Shown: piece after piece, positions 31,855-42,000 of the stretch
Layout: the number at the start of each line of letters is the position of its first letter
Position numbering within the stretch: the first letter of the stretch is position 1
Translations under genes and position numbers: made by a program
The notes under the pieces: generated by a model
What the model was told of the DNA's origin: nothing
Seen by the model: the letters and a program-made list of their open reading frames with translations, nothing else
Databases searched by the model: none
NCBI GenBank assembly: GCA_008729055.1
Contig: SDUX01000183.1
Coordinates: 1 to 44,243 of the forward strand
DNA from: Pyropia haitanensis
Lineage: Eukaryota > Rhodophyta > Bangiophyceae > Bangiales > Bangiaceae
Reading direction: 5' to 3'
DNA: 44,243 nt

Positions 31855-32144
31855 CGACGAACAGGAAAGTTCTGTTTGAGAAGCGCAGATGCTCTGGCCG
31901 CACTTAAGGACACAAATCAGCAGCGACTAGGCCTAGTACTACTGCCAGTCTCCGTGCGGTTGACCCGTGTCCGCACGCGGTGGCGCGGGGTCAAGGTCGA
32001 GCGAACCACAGCACAGCCTCACACGCCTGTCCCCGCGTTGGACTTGCTGGACAGCAATACGTTTTTACTAGCACTTAATGATCAGATTCTAAGGTCTCTC
32101 AAACATTCAGTCGACGGACTCATAAGTCACCAGGAAAAGTACAA

Positions 32145-32510
32145 ATGGGTATGGGCTACATCTTGGCCACATGGCCACGGATAACCGCGCGCAGATTTGA
32201 CGCGGTGCTGGCGAGGACGTTGGTCGGCGCGCAGCCGTCCGGTGCGCGCACGCAGGGCTTGCACGCGGTGGCTGAGAAGGTTCTCGCGGAGAGGGCGCGG
32301 GACCTGTCACGGTGCCGGCGTCTGGTGCTCGCCGCGTGCATCGGTGACGCGGTGGGGAGCTTGTTGCTGGCTGCTCGCGGGCACCTGCCGACGCGGGCGG
32401 TGCAGCTGGGCGTGCACGAGGCGCTAAAGGCGCTGCTGCTCGCTTCGGGCGTCGGCGCCGCCGCGTCGCGCGCTGTGCGGGGGTGGTGGAGAACGCGACG
32501 CGGGCCGCGT
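32145..32510 (+). pseudogene. Coding-like fragment running into satellite-like DNA
   Basis: About 120 codons read coherently from MGMGYILATWPRITARRFDA through VLAACIGDAVGSLLLAARGH and GVHEALKALLLASGV, with amphipathic-helix character. The frame then loses meaning as it enters the GCC-rich array (it stays open to 32828 only because of that composition). No family is recognised. It may be the end of an element-encoded or captured gene truncated by the satellite; a chance frame in GC-rich DNA is the alternative. Confidence 0.25.
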
Positions 32511-34270
32511 CAGGGAGGGCGCTGCCGCGGCGGCGGCGTCCCCGCCGCCGTGCCGTCGCGGCTGCCGCTGCCGCCGCTGCCGCCGCTGTCGTTGCCGCGG
32601 CCGCCGCTACCATCACTTGCGGGCACGGCCGCCGCGGCGGTCGATTTGGTCGCCGCTGCGCGTGGCGGCGGCTCCGCGGCGGTCAGCCGCGGCGGCCGCC
32701 GAGGCGCCGCCGCCCGCGGGCCGCCGCGGCCGGCCGCGGCGGCGGCAGCGGCGACGGCGGCGGCGGCAAGGGCGGCAGCGGCACGGCGGCGGCGGCGTTG
32801 GTGGCGGCGACGACGGCGGCGGCGCTGACAAGGGCGGGGCGGGTGGGGCAGCCGCGGGGGTGCTTCGCCTGCCCCCATTGCTGGCGTTGTAAGTTTGTTG
32901 GGGGGGGGTGGTGTGGTGGGAGGGTGATTGAGGGGTGGTGTGCTGGTGGGCGGGGTGGTGGTGGCGTGGCGGTGGTGGGCTGGTTGTGGCGGCGTGTGGT
33001 GACGGTGGGGTGGTGGCGGTGGGGTGGGGGCGGCAACAGACGTGGCGGAGCACTTCGGGGGGATGCCCTGTCGCGTTCTGGGAGGGTGGGAGCGGGGTGG
33101 CGGCTGTGGTGGGTCACGGGTGGAGGTTTCGGTTGTCGTGGGATGGGAAGGTGGCTGTGTTTGGGTGGCGGTGTTTAGGTGGTGGTTTTTTTGGTGGTTA
33201 TTTTTTTGTGTGATGGTGGTGTGGTTCCGACGGCGTGGTGGTGGTGGCGACGTTGGCGGGTGGTGTTGGCGACGGTCACGGACGTGGCGGGGTAGCTGGG
33301 GGGCTCCTCGGCCGTGTGCGTGGCCGGCGTTGAGGATGGCGGGGTGCAGGTTGCGGGGTTGTGGTGGTGGGGTGGTCGCTCGCGGGGTGGTGGTTGTCGG
33401 GCGGTGGTGGTGGTGGGGTGGTGGGGGCGGGGTGGTGGTGGCGGCGACGTGGTGGTGGCGACGGACGTGGCGGGCACTTTGGGACGGTGCCCCGTCGCTT
33501 CCTGGGTGGTGGGGGTTGGGGGGGGGGGGGGGGGCACGCCGACACGCCGCCGCCTCTGCCGCCACCGCCAGCTGCTGTCATTGCTGACTCGGCCATCGCT
33601 TCTCCCGCAGCTGCCACTTGTGCCACTGCCTTTTTCTTTTTTTTTCAGCTGTTGTTTTTTTTCTTTTTGGGAGGTGGGCGCGAGGGATGTGGGGAGCTGA
33701 CCGGAGTGGGGGGGGGCGGCGGTGGAGGGCGAGAGCGGAGGGGCGGCTGAGGGGAGGGGCGTGATGGTGGCGGCGGCGGTGGCGGAGACGGCGGCAAGGT
33801 CGACGGTGTTGGCGGCGGCGGCAAGATCGACGGCGGCGGCGTTGGTGGCGGCTGCGGCAAGTGCAAGACGGCGGCGGCGGCGGCGGCGGCGGCAAGGGCG
33901 GCGGTGACAGAGGCGACGACGGCAGCGGGCGGCGACAAGAACAAGACGGCGGCGGCGGCGGCGGCAGCGGCAGGCGCGGCGGCAAGTACAAGTCAGCGGC
34001 GGGGGCGGCGGGGGTTATGTCGGCGGCAGGTTTGTGGTGGCGGGATAGCTGAGGTGCTCCCTGGCCGTGTGCGTGGCCGGCGTTGAGGATGGCGGGGTGG
34101 TGGCTGGCGTGGCGATGATGGTGAGGTGGTGGCTGGCGGGGTGGTGGCTGGCGGGATGGTGGTGGTGGTGGGCTGGTGGGGGCAGCGTGGTGGTGGCGGC
34201 GACGTGGTGGTGGCGACGGACGTGGCGGGCACATTGGGAGGGTGCCCCGTCGCGTCCTGGGTGGTGCGCT
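32510..34270 (-). repeat. Inverted, diverged copies of the 719-bp satellite family
   Basis: The complement of this stretch follows the block order of the 17460-22030 satellite. 32820-32900 is the complement of the CCAGCAATGGGGGCGGGCGG/CCCCGCACTTGTCAGCG part. Parts around 33300 and 34060 match the GCCATCTTCAACGCCAACCA region (18071-18095). 34195-34265 matches GACGCGACGGGGAACCGTCC-type sequence (17910-17975). Two to three diverged units are present, closer to the leading unit (17460-18431) than to the homogeneous five. Confidence 0.75.
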
Positions 34271-34590
34271 GACGAAAAACAGCGAGCAGGGCGGAGCGCA
34301 GTGTCGCCCGCCACTCGCATCGGCACCTTATAGAGCGATGCGGAGGAGATGGGCAGCCGATACGATTGTACTGCATCGCAGGCGCACACGAGACTCGGAA
34401 ATCCCACGGTCACGTGTGCTGTAGTTCTCGGTCTCGCGACTTGGCGCCTATCGAAGCCCCGTCGGCGGATGGCGCATCGAAACGCCGTATCGACTCTAGC
34501 CCGAGACCCAACGCTGATGCGCCATCGAAGCCGACGCGGTTTGCAGCATTCGATGGGGAAAACAAAGTTGTTGACGATAGACCCACTGCG

Positions 34591-34593
34591 CCG
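34591..34593 (+). repeat. Target-site duplication CCG, right
   Basis: The right flank restarts with CCG then CTGGGCCGGC, matching 4109 onward in copy 1. Confidence 0.85.
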
Positions 34594-36282
34594 CTGGGCC
34601 GGCAGCGTGGCGCGCATCGCCAGGGGCGGGCCGCGTGCGGCTGTCGGCGGCCTGCTGGCGGCGAGGGCGGCCGCCGCACCGCCGCCGATGCGGGTGCGGT
34701 GAAAGGGGGGGGGGGGGGCGGCCACGCCCCAGGCGGACGCTCCAGACGGACCGATGCGGACCGCCTCCCACAGTCGCCCACCCTCCACCCTCGCCCCCCA
34801 CCCCTCCGGGCCCACTTTGAAACGACCTCCACACGCACACACGCCGCCACCCTCCGCGAGCACGGGCCGCGCCACTCACCAGACGCCATCCTGCGCGCCC
34901 CCCCCCCCGCGTCAGCCGGCGGCCGCCACCCAGCAGCACGCCACGGCGCTTGCGCCACCCTACCCCCCCGCCCCAAGGCCCCTGCCAACGCGGCACGCCC
35001 TCGCGCCAGCGCCGGCAGATCGAGCCGGCGTGCCGCGCCTGCCGGCGGCAGCGGCGCCAAACGCAGGACGCGCGCGCTGGTGTGCGTCGCCGCGCCGCGG
35101 CGCCCCGCCTCGCCACGCGCCGCCCCACTCCGTCCCTCGGCGCCCCGCTACCGCCGCATCACGCCCCGTCCCGCATTGCCCCGCTCTCCCGCCCGGCCCG
35201 CGGCGCGCCGCGCCTCCCGTTCCCATGCTCCACGATCGCTCGCCGCGAATCGCCTCCCGCGTCGGCCGCCGCCGCTCTTCTCCGCGCGCGGTGAGACTCG
35301 TCAACGGCTGCACCCCCCCTCCTCCCCGCCCCCCGCGCCCGCACGGCCCGCCCACGCGCGCACATCGCTTCCCGCCTTTGTGCGCGTCTTCCCTTCTCCC
35401 CTCCCGCCACCCCTGCCGCTGGCCGCCCCCTCCCGCTTCCCCCCCCCCGCCGCTCCGCGCCGCCCGCCCATTTTGCCTCCACCACGGCTGCGGTGTGTGG
35501 GCCGCCCCCACGCGCGCGCACGCGCCGCGGCGGGCGCCAGTCGCCGCGGCGGATGGGCGGCGATGGCGCGCCGCCTCCGCTGCCCGTTGCCGCTGCCGTT
35601 GCCGCCGCCGCTGCCGTTGCGGCGGCTGCCGCCGTTACGGGAGCCACCGCCGGGTGGGGCGTGGCGGGCGGTACCGCCCGCACGGCGGTCGTTGTCGCCA
35701 ACGACGGCGCCAGTGAGTCGCGGGGGCGCTGCGGCCCGCGCTGTCGCGGCCATCGGTAGCGCCGGCGCGGTTTCGACGTGCCACGCCCATCGCGGCAGCG
35801 GGCGGTGGGGCCTCCCGCTGCTCCCGCCGCGCGCACGCCACTCCCCACCTCTGCACCTACCGTCGCCCGCCCCTTCCCCCCCCCAACGCCCACTCCGATC
35901 CGGCATCCTCCCCGATCGCTGCCCCGCCCGTCTTTCCGCACGCCAACCCTGGCGCTGGTGCGGCGGGCGCGGAGAGCGGCAGCGGATGGGGGCGGGCATG
36001 GGATGGCGGCGCGCGGGGGTCACCCGCGACGTGCCCGCCGGTGCTGTTGCCGCCGCCATCACGCGCACCCCACTCTGACGCGGCGGCGACGATTCGACGG
36101 CGGCGGCCGGGTGCCACCCAGCGGCGGCACTCCCGGCCGAGCGCCCCTCTGCCCAAGACGGCGTCCATTGGCGGTGAGCTCTGTTTTTTTTTCCTTCCCT
36201 CTTTTGATTTTTTTTTTTGTTTCGGCCCGCCCGCTGTTTTTGGTTGTGCTTCTTGCGCGTCTGTCGTCCGATGGTGTCCAGC
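34594..36282. other. GC-rich spacer, copy 2 continued
   Basis: Counterpart of 4112-5799 with a few substitutions and one- to two-base indels in C- or G-runs. Long plus-strand frames (34366-36078) are Pro/Arg/Ala-rich and in part derive from the element end, so they are not genes. Confidence 0.6.
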
Positions 36283-37519
36283 CTCTTTCACCCCCATCCC
36301 GGTCCGCGCCAGGCGGCCCTCCTGGAGGGCATGGATATCCCTGTTGCCGTCCCCCTCTTCCCGTACGTGGGGGGGGAGCGGGGATGGCATGCGCGGACGG
36401 GGGTGGCGCGAGAGCGCCGCCTCCTCAATCACGCCCGCGCCGGGGAGGGGGGGCGTTGTGGCGCCTCTTCTTCCCGCGCGCGACGCCACCGCCCGCTGCT
36501 GAAATACGCAGTGGGCGTGGGCGCCACCGCCCGCTGCTGAAATACGCAGTGGGGGGGGGCGCCACCACCCGCTGCTGAAATACGCAGTGGGGGGGGGGCG
36601 GGAGCGCCCGCTGCTGAAATACGCAGTGGGGGGGGGCGGGGGTTTGGAGGGGCTGGTCATCGACGGATGACGACGACGGGGAGCCGCCGTGGCGGCGCCT
36701 GTGTGGTTGACCGAGAGTTCTTCTGTTGCCTGTGTGACCCACCCCCGACGGTCTGCCGTCCTTGCCTCACCTCAATCCGTAACAGGTGGCTCCCGTCAGT
36801 GGTGGCGGAGTCATTCCTGTGGTCGCCCTGTTCTTCCCATGTGGTGGGGGGGGGCTTGGCTCATGCGGATGGCAGTGGCGTTTTGCGGCGCCTCCCCTGT
36901 ATCGCGCCCGTGTCGTGAGGGGGGGGGATCGCTCCCGCGCTCCCCCCCGCTGACGCGCGGCGCCACTACCCGCTGCTATTACGCAGTGTTATGGGTGCGG
37001 GGCAGGGGGGACTGGCCGTCGGTGGATGGTGACGGCGCCGCGCGCGTCGCGGCGCCGGTCGCGCTGGTCGGTTGTCTCTTTGTCGGCTTGTTGAGTTTGC
37101 TTCTCGTTTCTCCCTCTCGCCTGACCTCCGTCGACCACCGGTCATCCCTTCCCCTTTCCGCTCCGCAACGGGAGGCTCCCCTAGTCGGGAGCATGGGCTC
37201 TCCTGTTACCGTGCCCCTCTTCCCATACTGGGGGGGGGGGTTCGGCGGGTGCGGACGGCAGTGGCGTTCGAGCGCCGCCCTCGTATCGCGCCCGCGTGCC
37301 GGAGGGGGGGGGGGGGGGCGCGCTCCCGCGCGCCCTCCCCTCCCCGCACGCGACGCCACTGCCCGCTGCTCTTACGCAGTGGCATGGGGAGGGGGGTTTG
37401 GGGTGGCCAGTGGTCGGCGGACGCCGACGGCGCCGCGCGCGTGCCGCCTGCTTCCTGTTCCTGGCGCATGCGCGGGGGGCGGCGGGATTACGCAGTTTGA
37501 CGGCCGGGTGAGGGAGGAG
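36283..37519 (+). repeat. Three degenerate ~390-bp tandem units, copy 2
   Basis: Counterpart of 5800-7035. The CGCTGCTGAAATACGCAGTG motif recurs at 36494, 36532, 36570 and 36609, and the shorter form at 36971 and 37363-37364. G-run lengths differ from copy 1 by single bases, which shifts open frames. Confidence 0.75.
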
Positions 37520-37819
37520 GGGCGCGTCGTGCATTATCTTGGCGCGTACAGGTGCGGTGGAGCGACCTACTCTAGAGCCCTGACCGTGCGACTGACTTTT
37601 TTTGTGTTTGTCGTCCTGGCCGCTTTTCTTCTATGGCTGTGATTGGTCTGCTACTGTTTTCTGTTTTCATCGCTGTCACTTCGAAACACCCTTCTTCGAG
37701 CTTTCCTGTCGTCGACACGTCCCTGGCTGCGGTGTTGGTGCCGCCTCTTGCGGCGGATGCCGCCGCGTGTCGCTGCGGCCTCGTTGTCGGAGATCGCGGC
37801 CGCGCGGGCGGGTGCCCCC
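37520..37819. other. Junction segment, copy 2
   Basis: Counterpart of 7036-7335, with no visible difference over most of its length. No gene is recognised. Confidence 0.4.
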
Positions 37820-39035
37820 CCCCCCGACATCGGCGAGCTGCTGCTGTAGGCGGCGGCGCCTGCCAACTGGCGGCGCCGCCCCCCCCCCCCAGCCGACGGC
37901 GGCAAGTTGTCGCTGTTGGCTGCGGCGGCTGCCGGCGGGCGGCGGCGCCCCCCCCCCCGCCGACGGCGCCAAGATGTCCTGTCGGCGGCGGCGCCTGCCA
38001 GCTGGCGGCGCCGCCCCTGCCCCACCGACGGCGGCGTGATGTTGCCGTTGGCGGCGGCGCCTGCCAGCTGGCGGCGGTGCTCCCCCCCCCGCCGACGGCG
38101 GCATGTTGTCGCTGATGGCGGCGGCGCCTGCCAGCTGGCGGCGGTGCACCCCCCCCCCGACGGCGGCGTATTGCTGGTGTTGGCGGCGGCGGCTACCGGC
38201 TGGCGGCCGTGCTCCCCCCCCCGCCGACGGCGGCAAGATGTCGCTGTTGGCGGCGGCGCCTGCCAGCTGGCGGCGCCGCCCCTGCCCCACCGACGGCGAC
38301 GTGATGTTGCCATTGGCGGCGGCGCCTGCCGGCTGGCGGCGCCGCCCCCCCACCCCATGACGGCGCCAAGATGTCCCTGTTGGCGGCGGCGCCTGCCAGC
38401 TGGCGGCGGTGCTCCCCCCCCCGCCGACGGCGGCATGTTTTCGCTGATGGCGGCGGCGCCTGCCAGCTGGCGGCGGTGCACCCCCCCCCCGACGGCGGCG
38501 TGTTGCTGGTGTTGGCGGCGGCGGCTACCGGCTGGCGGCCGTGCTCCCCCCCCCGCCGACGGCGGCAAGATGTCGCTGTTGGCGGCGGCGCCTGCCAGCT
38601 GGCGGCGCCGCCCCTGCCCCACCGACGGCGACGTGATGTTGCCATTGGCGGCGGCGCCTGCCGGCTGGCGGCGCCGCCCCCCCACCCCATGACGGCGCCA
38701 AGATGTCCCTGTTGGCGGCGGCGCCTGCCAGCTGGCGGCGGTGCTCCCCCCCCCGCCGACGGCGGCATGTTTTCGCTGATGGCGGCGGCGGGCGGCGGCT
38801 ACCGACCGGGCTGGTGGGCGGCGGCGGTCCGGCTGCGGCCTCCCCCCCCCGCCAACGGCGGCAAGATGTCGCTGTCGGCGGCGGCGCCTGCCAGCTGGCG
38901 GCGGTGCCCCCCCCTCCCCGACGGCGACGTGTTGCTGGTGTTGACGGCGGCGGCTGCCGGCTGGCGGCGGTGCGCCCCGCCCCCCGACGGCGGCATGTTG
39001 TCGCCGTCGGCGGCGGCCGCTGACTGGCGTCGCTG
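37820..39035 (+). repeat. 66-bp minisatellite array, copy 2
   Basis: Same monomers as 7336-8255 but about 296 bp longer. A block corresponding to 7750-7960 appears twice (near 38220-38440 and 38560-38770). It is followed by a rearranged stretch (38786-38850) with CTACCGACCGGGCTGGTGGG that has no counterpart in copy 1. Confidence 0.9.
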
Positions 39036-42000
39036 CACCACCCCGACGGCGGCAAGTTGTCGCCGTGGGTGGCGGTCGCTGGCTGGCACCACCGCCACCC
39101 CCCCGACGGCGGCAAGTTGTCGCCGTTGGCGGTGGTCGCCGGCTGGCACCACCGCAACCCCCCCGACGGCGGCAAGTTGTCGCCGTTGGCGGTCGTCGCC
39201 GGCCGGCACCACCGCCACTCCCCCGACGGCGGCAAGTTGTCGCCGTTGGCGGTGGTCGCCGGCTGGCGTTGCTGCCCCCCCCCGACGGCAGCAAATTGTC
39301 GCCGTCGGCGGCTGCCGCTCGCTGGCGGCGCTGCTTCCCCCCCGACGGCGGCAAGTTGTCGCCGTTGGCGGTGGTCGCCGGCTGGCGGCGCTGCCGCTCC
39401 CCCGACGGCGGCAACTTTTCGCCGTTGGCGGTGGTCGCCGGCTGGCACCACCGCCACCCCCCCGACGGCGGCAAGTTGTCGCCGTTGGCGGTGGCCGCCG
39501 GCCGGCACCACCGCCACCCCCCCGACGGCGGCAACTTTTCGGCGATGGCGGTGGTCGCCGGCTGGCACCACCGCCACCCCCCCGACGGCGGCAACTTTTC
39601 GGCGATGGCGGTGGTCGCCGGCTGGCACCACCGCCACCCCCCCGACGGCGGCAAGTTGTCGCCGTTGGCGGTGGCCGCCGGCTGGCACCACCGCCACCCC
39701 CCGACGGCGGCAAGTTGTCGCCGTTGGCGGTGGCCGCCGGCTGGCACCACTGCCACCCCCCCGACGGCGGCAAGTTGTCGCCGTTGGCGGTGGCCGCCGG
39801 CCGGTACCACCGCCACCCCCCCGACGGCGGCAAGTTGTCGCCGTGGGCGGTGGCTGCCGGCTGGCACCACCGCCACCCCCCCGACGGCGGCAAGTTGTCG
39901 CCGTTGGCGGTGGCCGCCGGCCGGCACCACCGCCACCCCCCCGACGGCGGCAAGTTGTCGCCGTGGGCGGTGGCCGCCGGCTGGCACCACCGCCACCCCC
40001 CCGACGGCGGCAAGTTGTCGCCGTTGGTGGTGGCCGCCGGCCGGCACCACCGCCCCTTCCCCGACGGCGGCAACTTTTCGCCGTTGGCGGTGGTCGCCGG
40101 CTGGCACCACCGCCACCCCCCCGACGGCGGCAACTTTTCGGCGATGGCGGTGGTCGCCGGCTGGCACCACCGCCACCCCCCCGACGGCGGCAAGTTGTCG
40201 CCGTTGGCGGTGGCCGCCGGCCGGCACCACCGCCACCCCCCCGACGACGGCAAGTTGTCGCCGTTGGTGGTGGCCGCCGGCCGGCACCACCGCCCCTTCC
40301 CCGACGGCGGCAACTTTTCGCCGTTGGCGGTGGCCGCCGGCTGGCACCACCGCCACCCCCCGACGGCGGCAACTTTTCGGCGATGGCGGTGGTCGCCGGC
40401 TGGCACCACCGCCACCCCCCCGACGGCGGCAACTTTTCGCCGTTGGCGGTGGCCGCCGGCCGGCACCACCGCCACCCCCCCGACGACCCGACGACGGCAA
40501 GTTGTCGCCGTTGGCGGTGGCCGCCGGCCGGTACCTTCGCCACTCCCCCGACGGCGGCAAGTTGTCGCCGTTAGCGGTGGTCGCCGGCTGGCGTTGCTGC
40601 CCCCCCCCCGACGGCGGCAAGTTGTCGCCGTTGGCGGCATGTTGGTGCTGCTGGCGTCGGCGGTTTTTTTTTTTTTTTTCCTGGTTTGGCGCATCCTGTT
40701 TGCGGGCGGCGCCCCTCGCCCCCCGACGGCGGCAAGTCGTTGCCGTTGGCGGCGGCCGCCGGCTGGCACCACCGCCACCCCCTCGACGGCGGCAACTTTT
40801 CGCCGTTGGCGGTGGCCGCCGGCTGGCACCACCGCCACCCCCCCGACGGCGGCAAGTCGTTGCCGTTGGCGGTGGTCGCCGGCTGGCACCACCGCCACCC
40901 CCCCGACGGCGGCGAGTTGTCGCCGTTGGCGGTGGCCGCCGGCCGGCACCACCGCCACCCCCCCGACGGCGGCAACTTTTCGGCGATGGCGGTGGTCGCC
41001 GGCTGGCACCACCGCCACCCCCCCGACGGCGGCAAGTCGTTGCCGTTGGCGGTGGTCGCCGGCTGGCACCACCGCCACCCCCCCGACGGCGGCAAGTTGT
41101 CGCCGTTGGCGGTGGCCGCCGGCCGGCACCACCGCCACCCCCCCGACGACGGCAAGTTGTCGCCGTTGGCGGTGGCCGCCGGCCGGCACCACCGCCACCC
41201 CCCCGACGGCGGCGAGTTGTCGCCGTTGGCGGTGGCCGCCGGCCGGCACCACCGCCACCCCCCCGACGGCGGCAAGTTGTCGCCGTGGGCGGTGGTCGCC
41301 GGCTGGCACCACCGCCACCCCCCCGACGGCGGCAAGTTGTCGCCGTTGGCGGTGGTCGCCGGCTGGCACCACCGCCACCCCCCCGACGACGGCAAGTTGT
41401 CGCCGTTGGCGGTGGCCGCCGGCCGGTACCTTCGCCACCCCCCCGACGGCGGCAAGTTGTCCCCGTTGGCGGTGGTCGCCGGCTGGCGTCGCTGCCCCTC
41501 CCCCGACGGCGGCAAGTTGTCGCCGTTGTCGGCATGTTGCTGCTGCTGGCGTCGGCGGTTTTTTTTTTTTTTTTCCTGGTTTGGCGCATCCTGTTTGCGG
41601 GCGGCGCCCCTCGCCCCCCGACGGCGGCAAGTCGTTGCCGTTGGCGGTGGTCGCCGGCTGGCACCACCGCCGCCCCCCCGACGGCGGCAAGTTGTCGCCG
41701 TTGGCGGTGGTCGCCGGCTGGCACCACCGCCACCCCCTCGACGGCGGCAAGTTGTCGCCGTGGGCGGTGGCTGCCGGCTGGCACCACCGCCACCCCCCGA
41801 CGGCGGCAAGTTGTCGCCGTTGGCGGTGGCCGCCGGCCGGCACCACCGCCACCCCCCCGACGGCGGCAACTTTTCGGCGATGGCGGTGGTCGCCGGCTGG
41901 CACCACCGCCACCCCCCCGACGGCGGCAACTTTTCGCCGTTGGCGGTGGCCGCCGGCCGGCACCACCGCCACCCCCCCGACGGCGGCAAGTTGTCGCCGT

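Larger units (their letters stand above)
30977..34590. mobile_element. 3.6-kb inverted-repeat element carrying satellite DNA, transposase not recognised
   Basis: Exactly bounded by comparison with the empty site in copy 1. The left end begins CGCAGTGGATC and the right end finishes as the complement of CGCAGTGGGTC. After removal of a nested insert, the ends stay similar for about 40 bp (GTCA...CTTT..TTTT....CATCGA). ATCGA/TCGAT motifs are frequent in both subterminal ~250 bp. A 3-bp duplication with subterminal repeats is seen in CACTA and PIF/Harbinger DNA elements, but the tips do not read CACTA and no catalytic domain is visible, so the superfamily is open. The interior has a unique part (about 31117-32510) and an inverted satellite-like part (about 32510-34270). 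It is probably non-autonomous. Confidence 0.85.

Noticed and set aside
34366..36078. 570-codon plus-strand frame
   Set aside because: It begins inside the inverted-repeat element and continues into the GC-rich spacer. The same spacer in copy 1 lacks that start, so the frame is a junction artefact.
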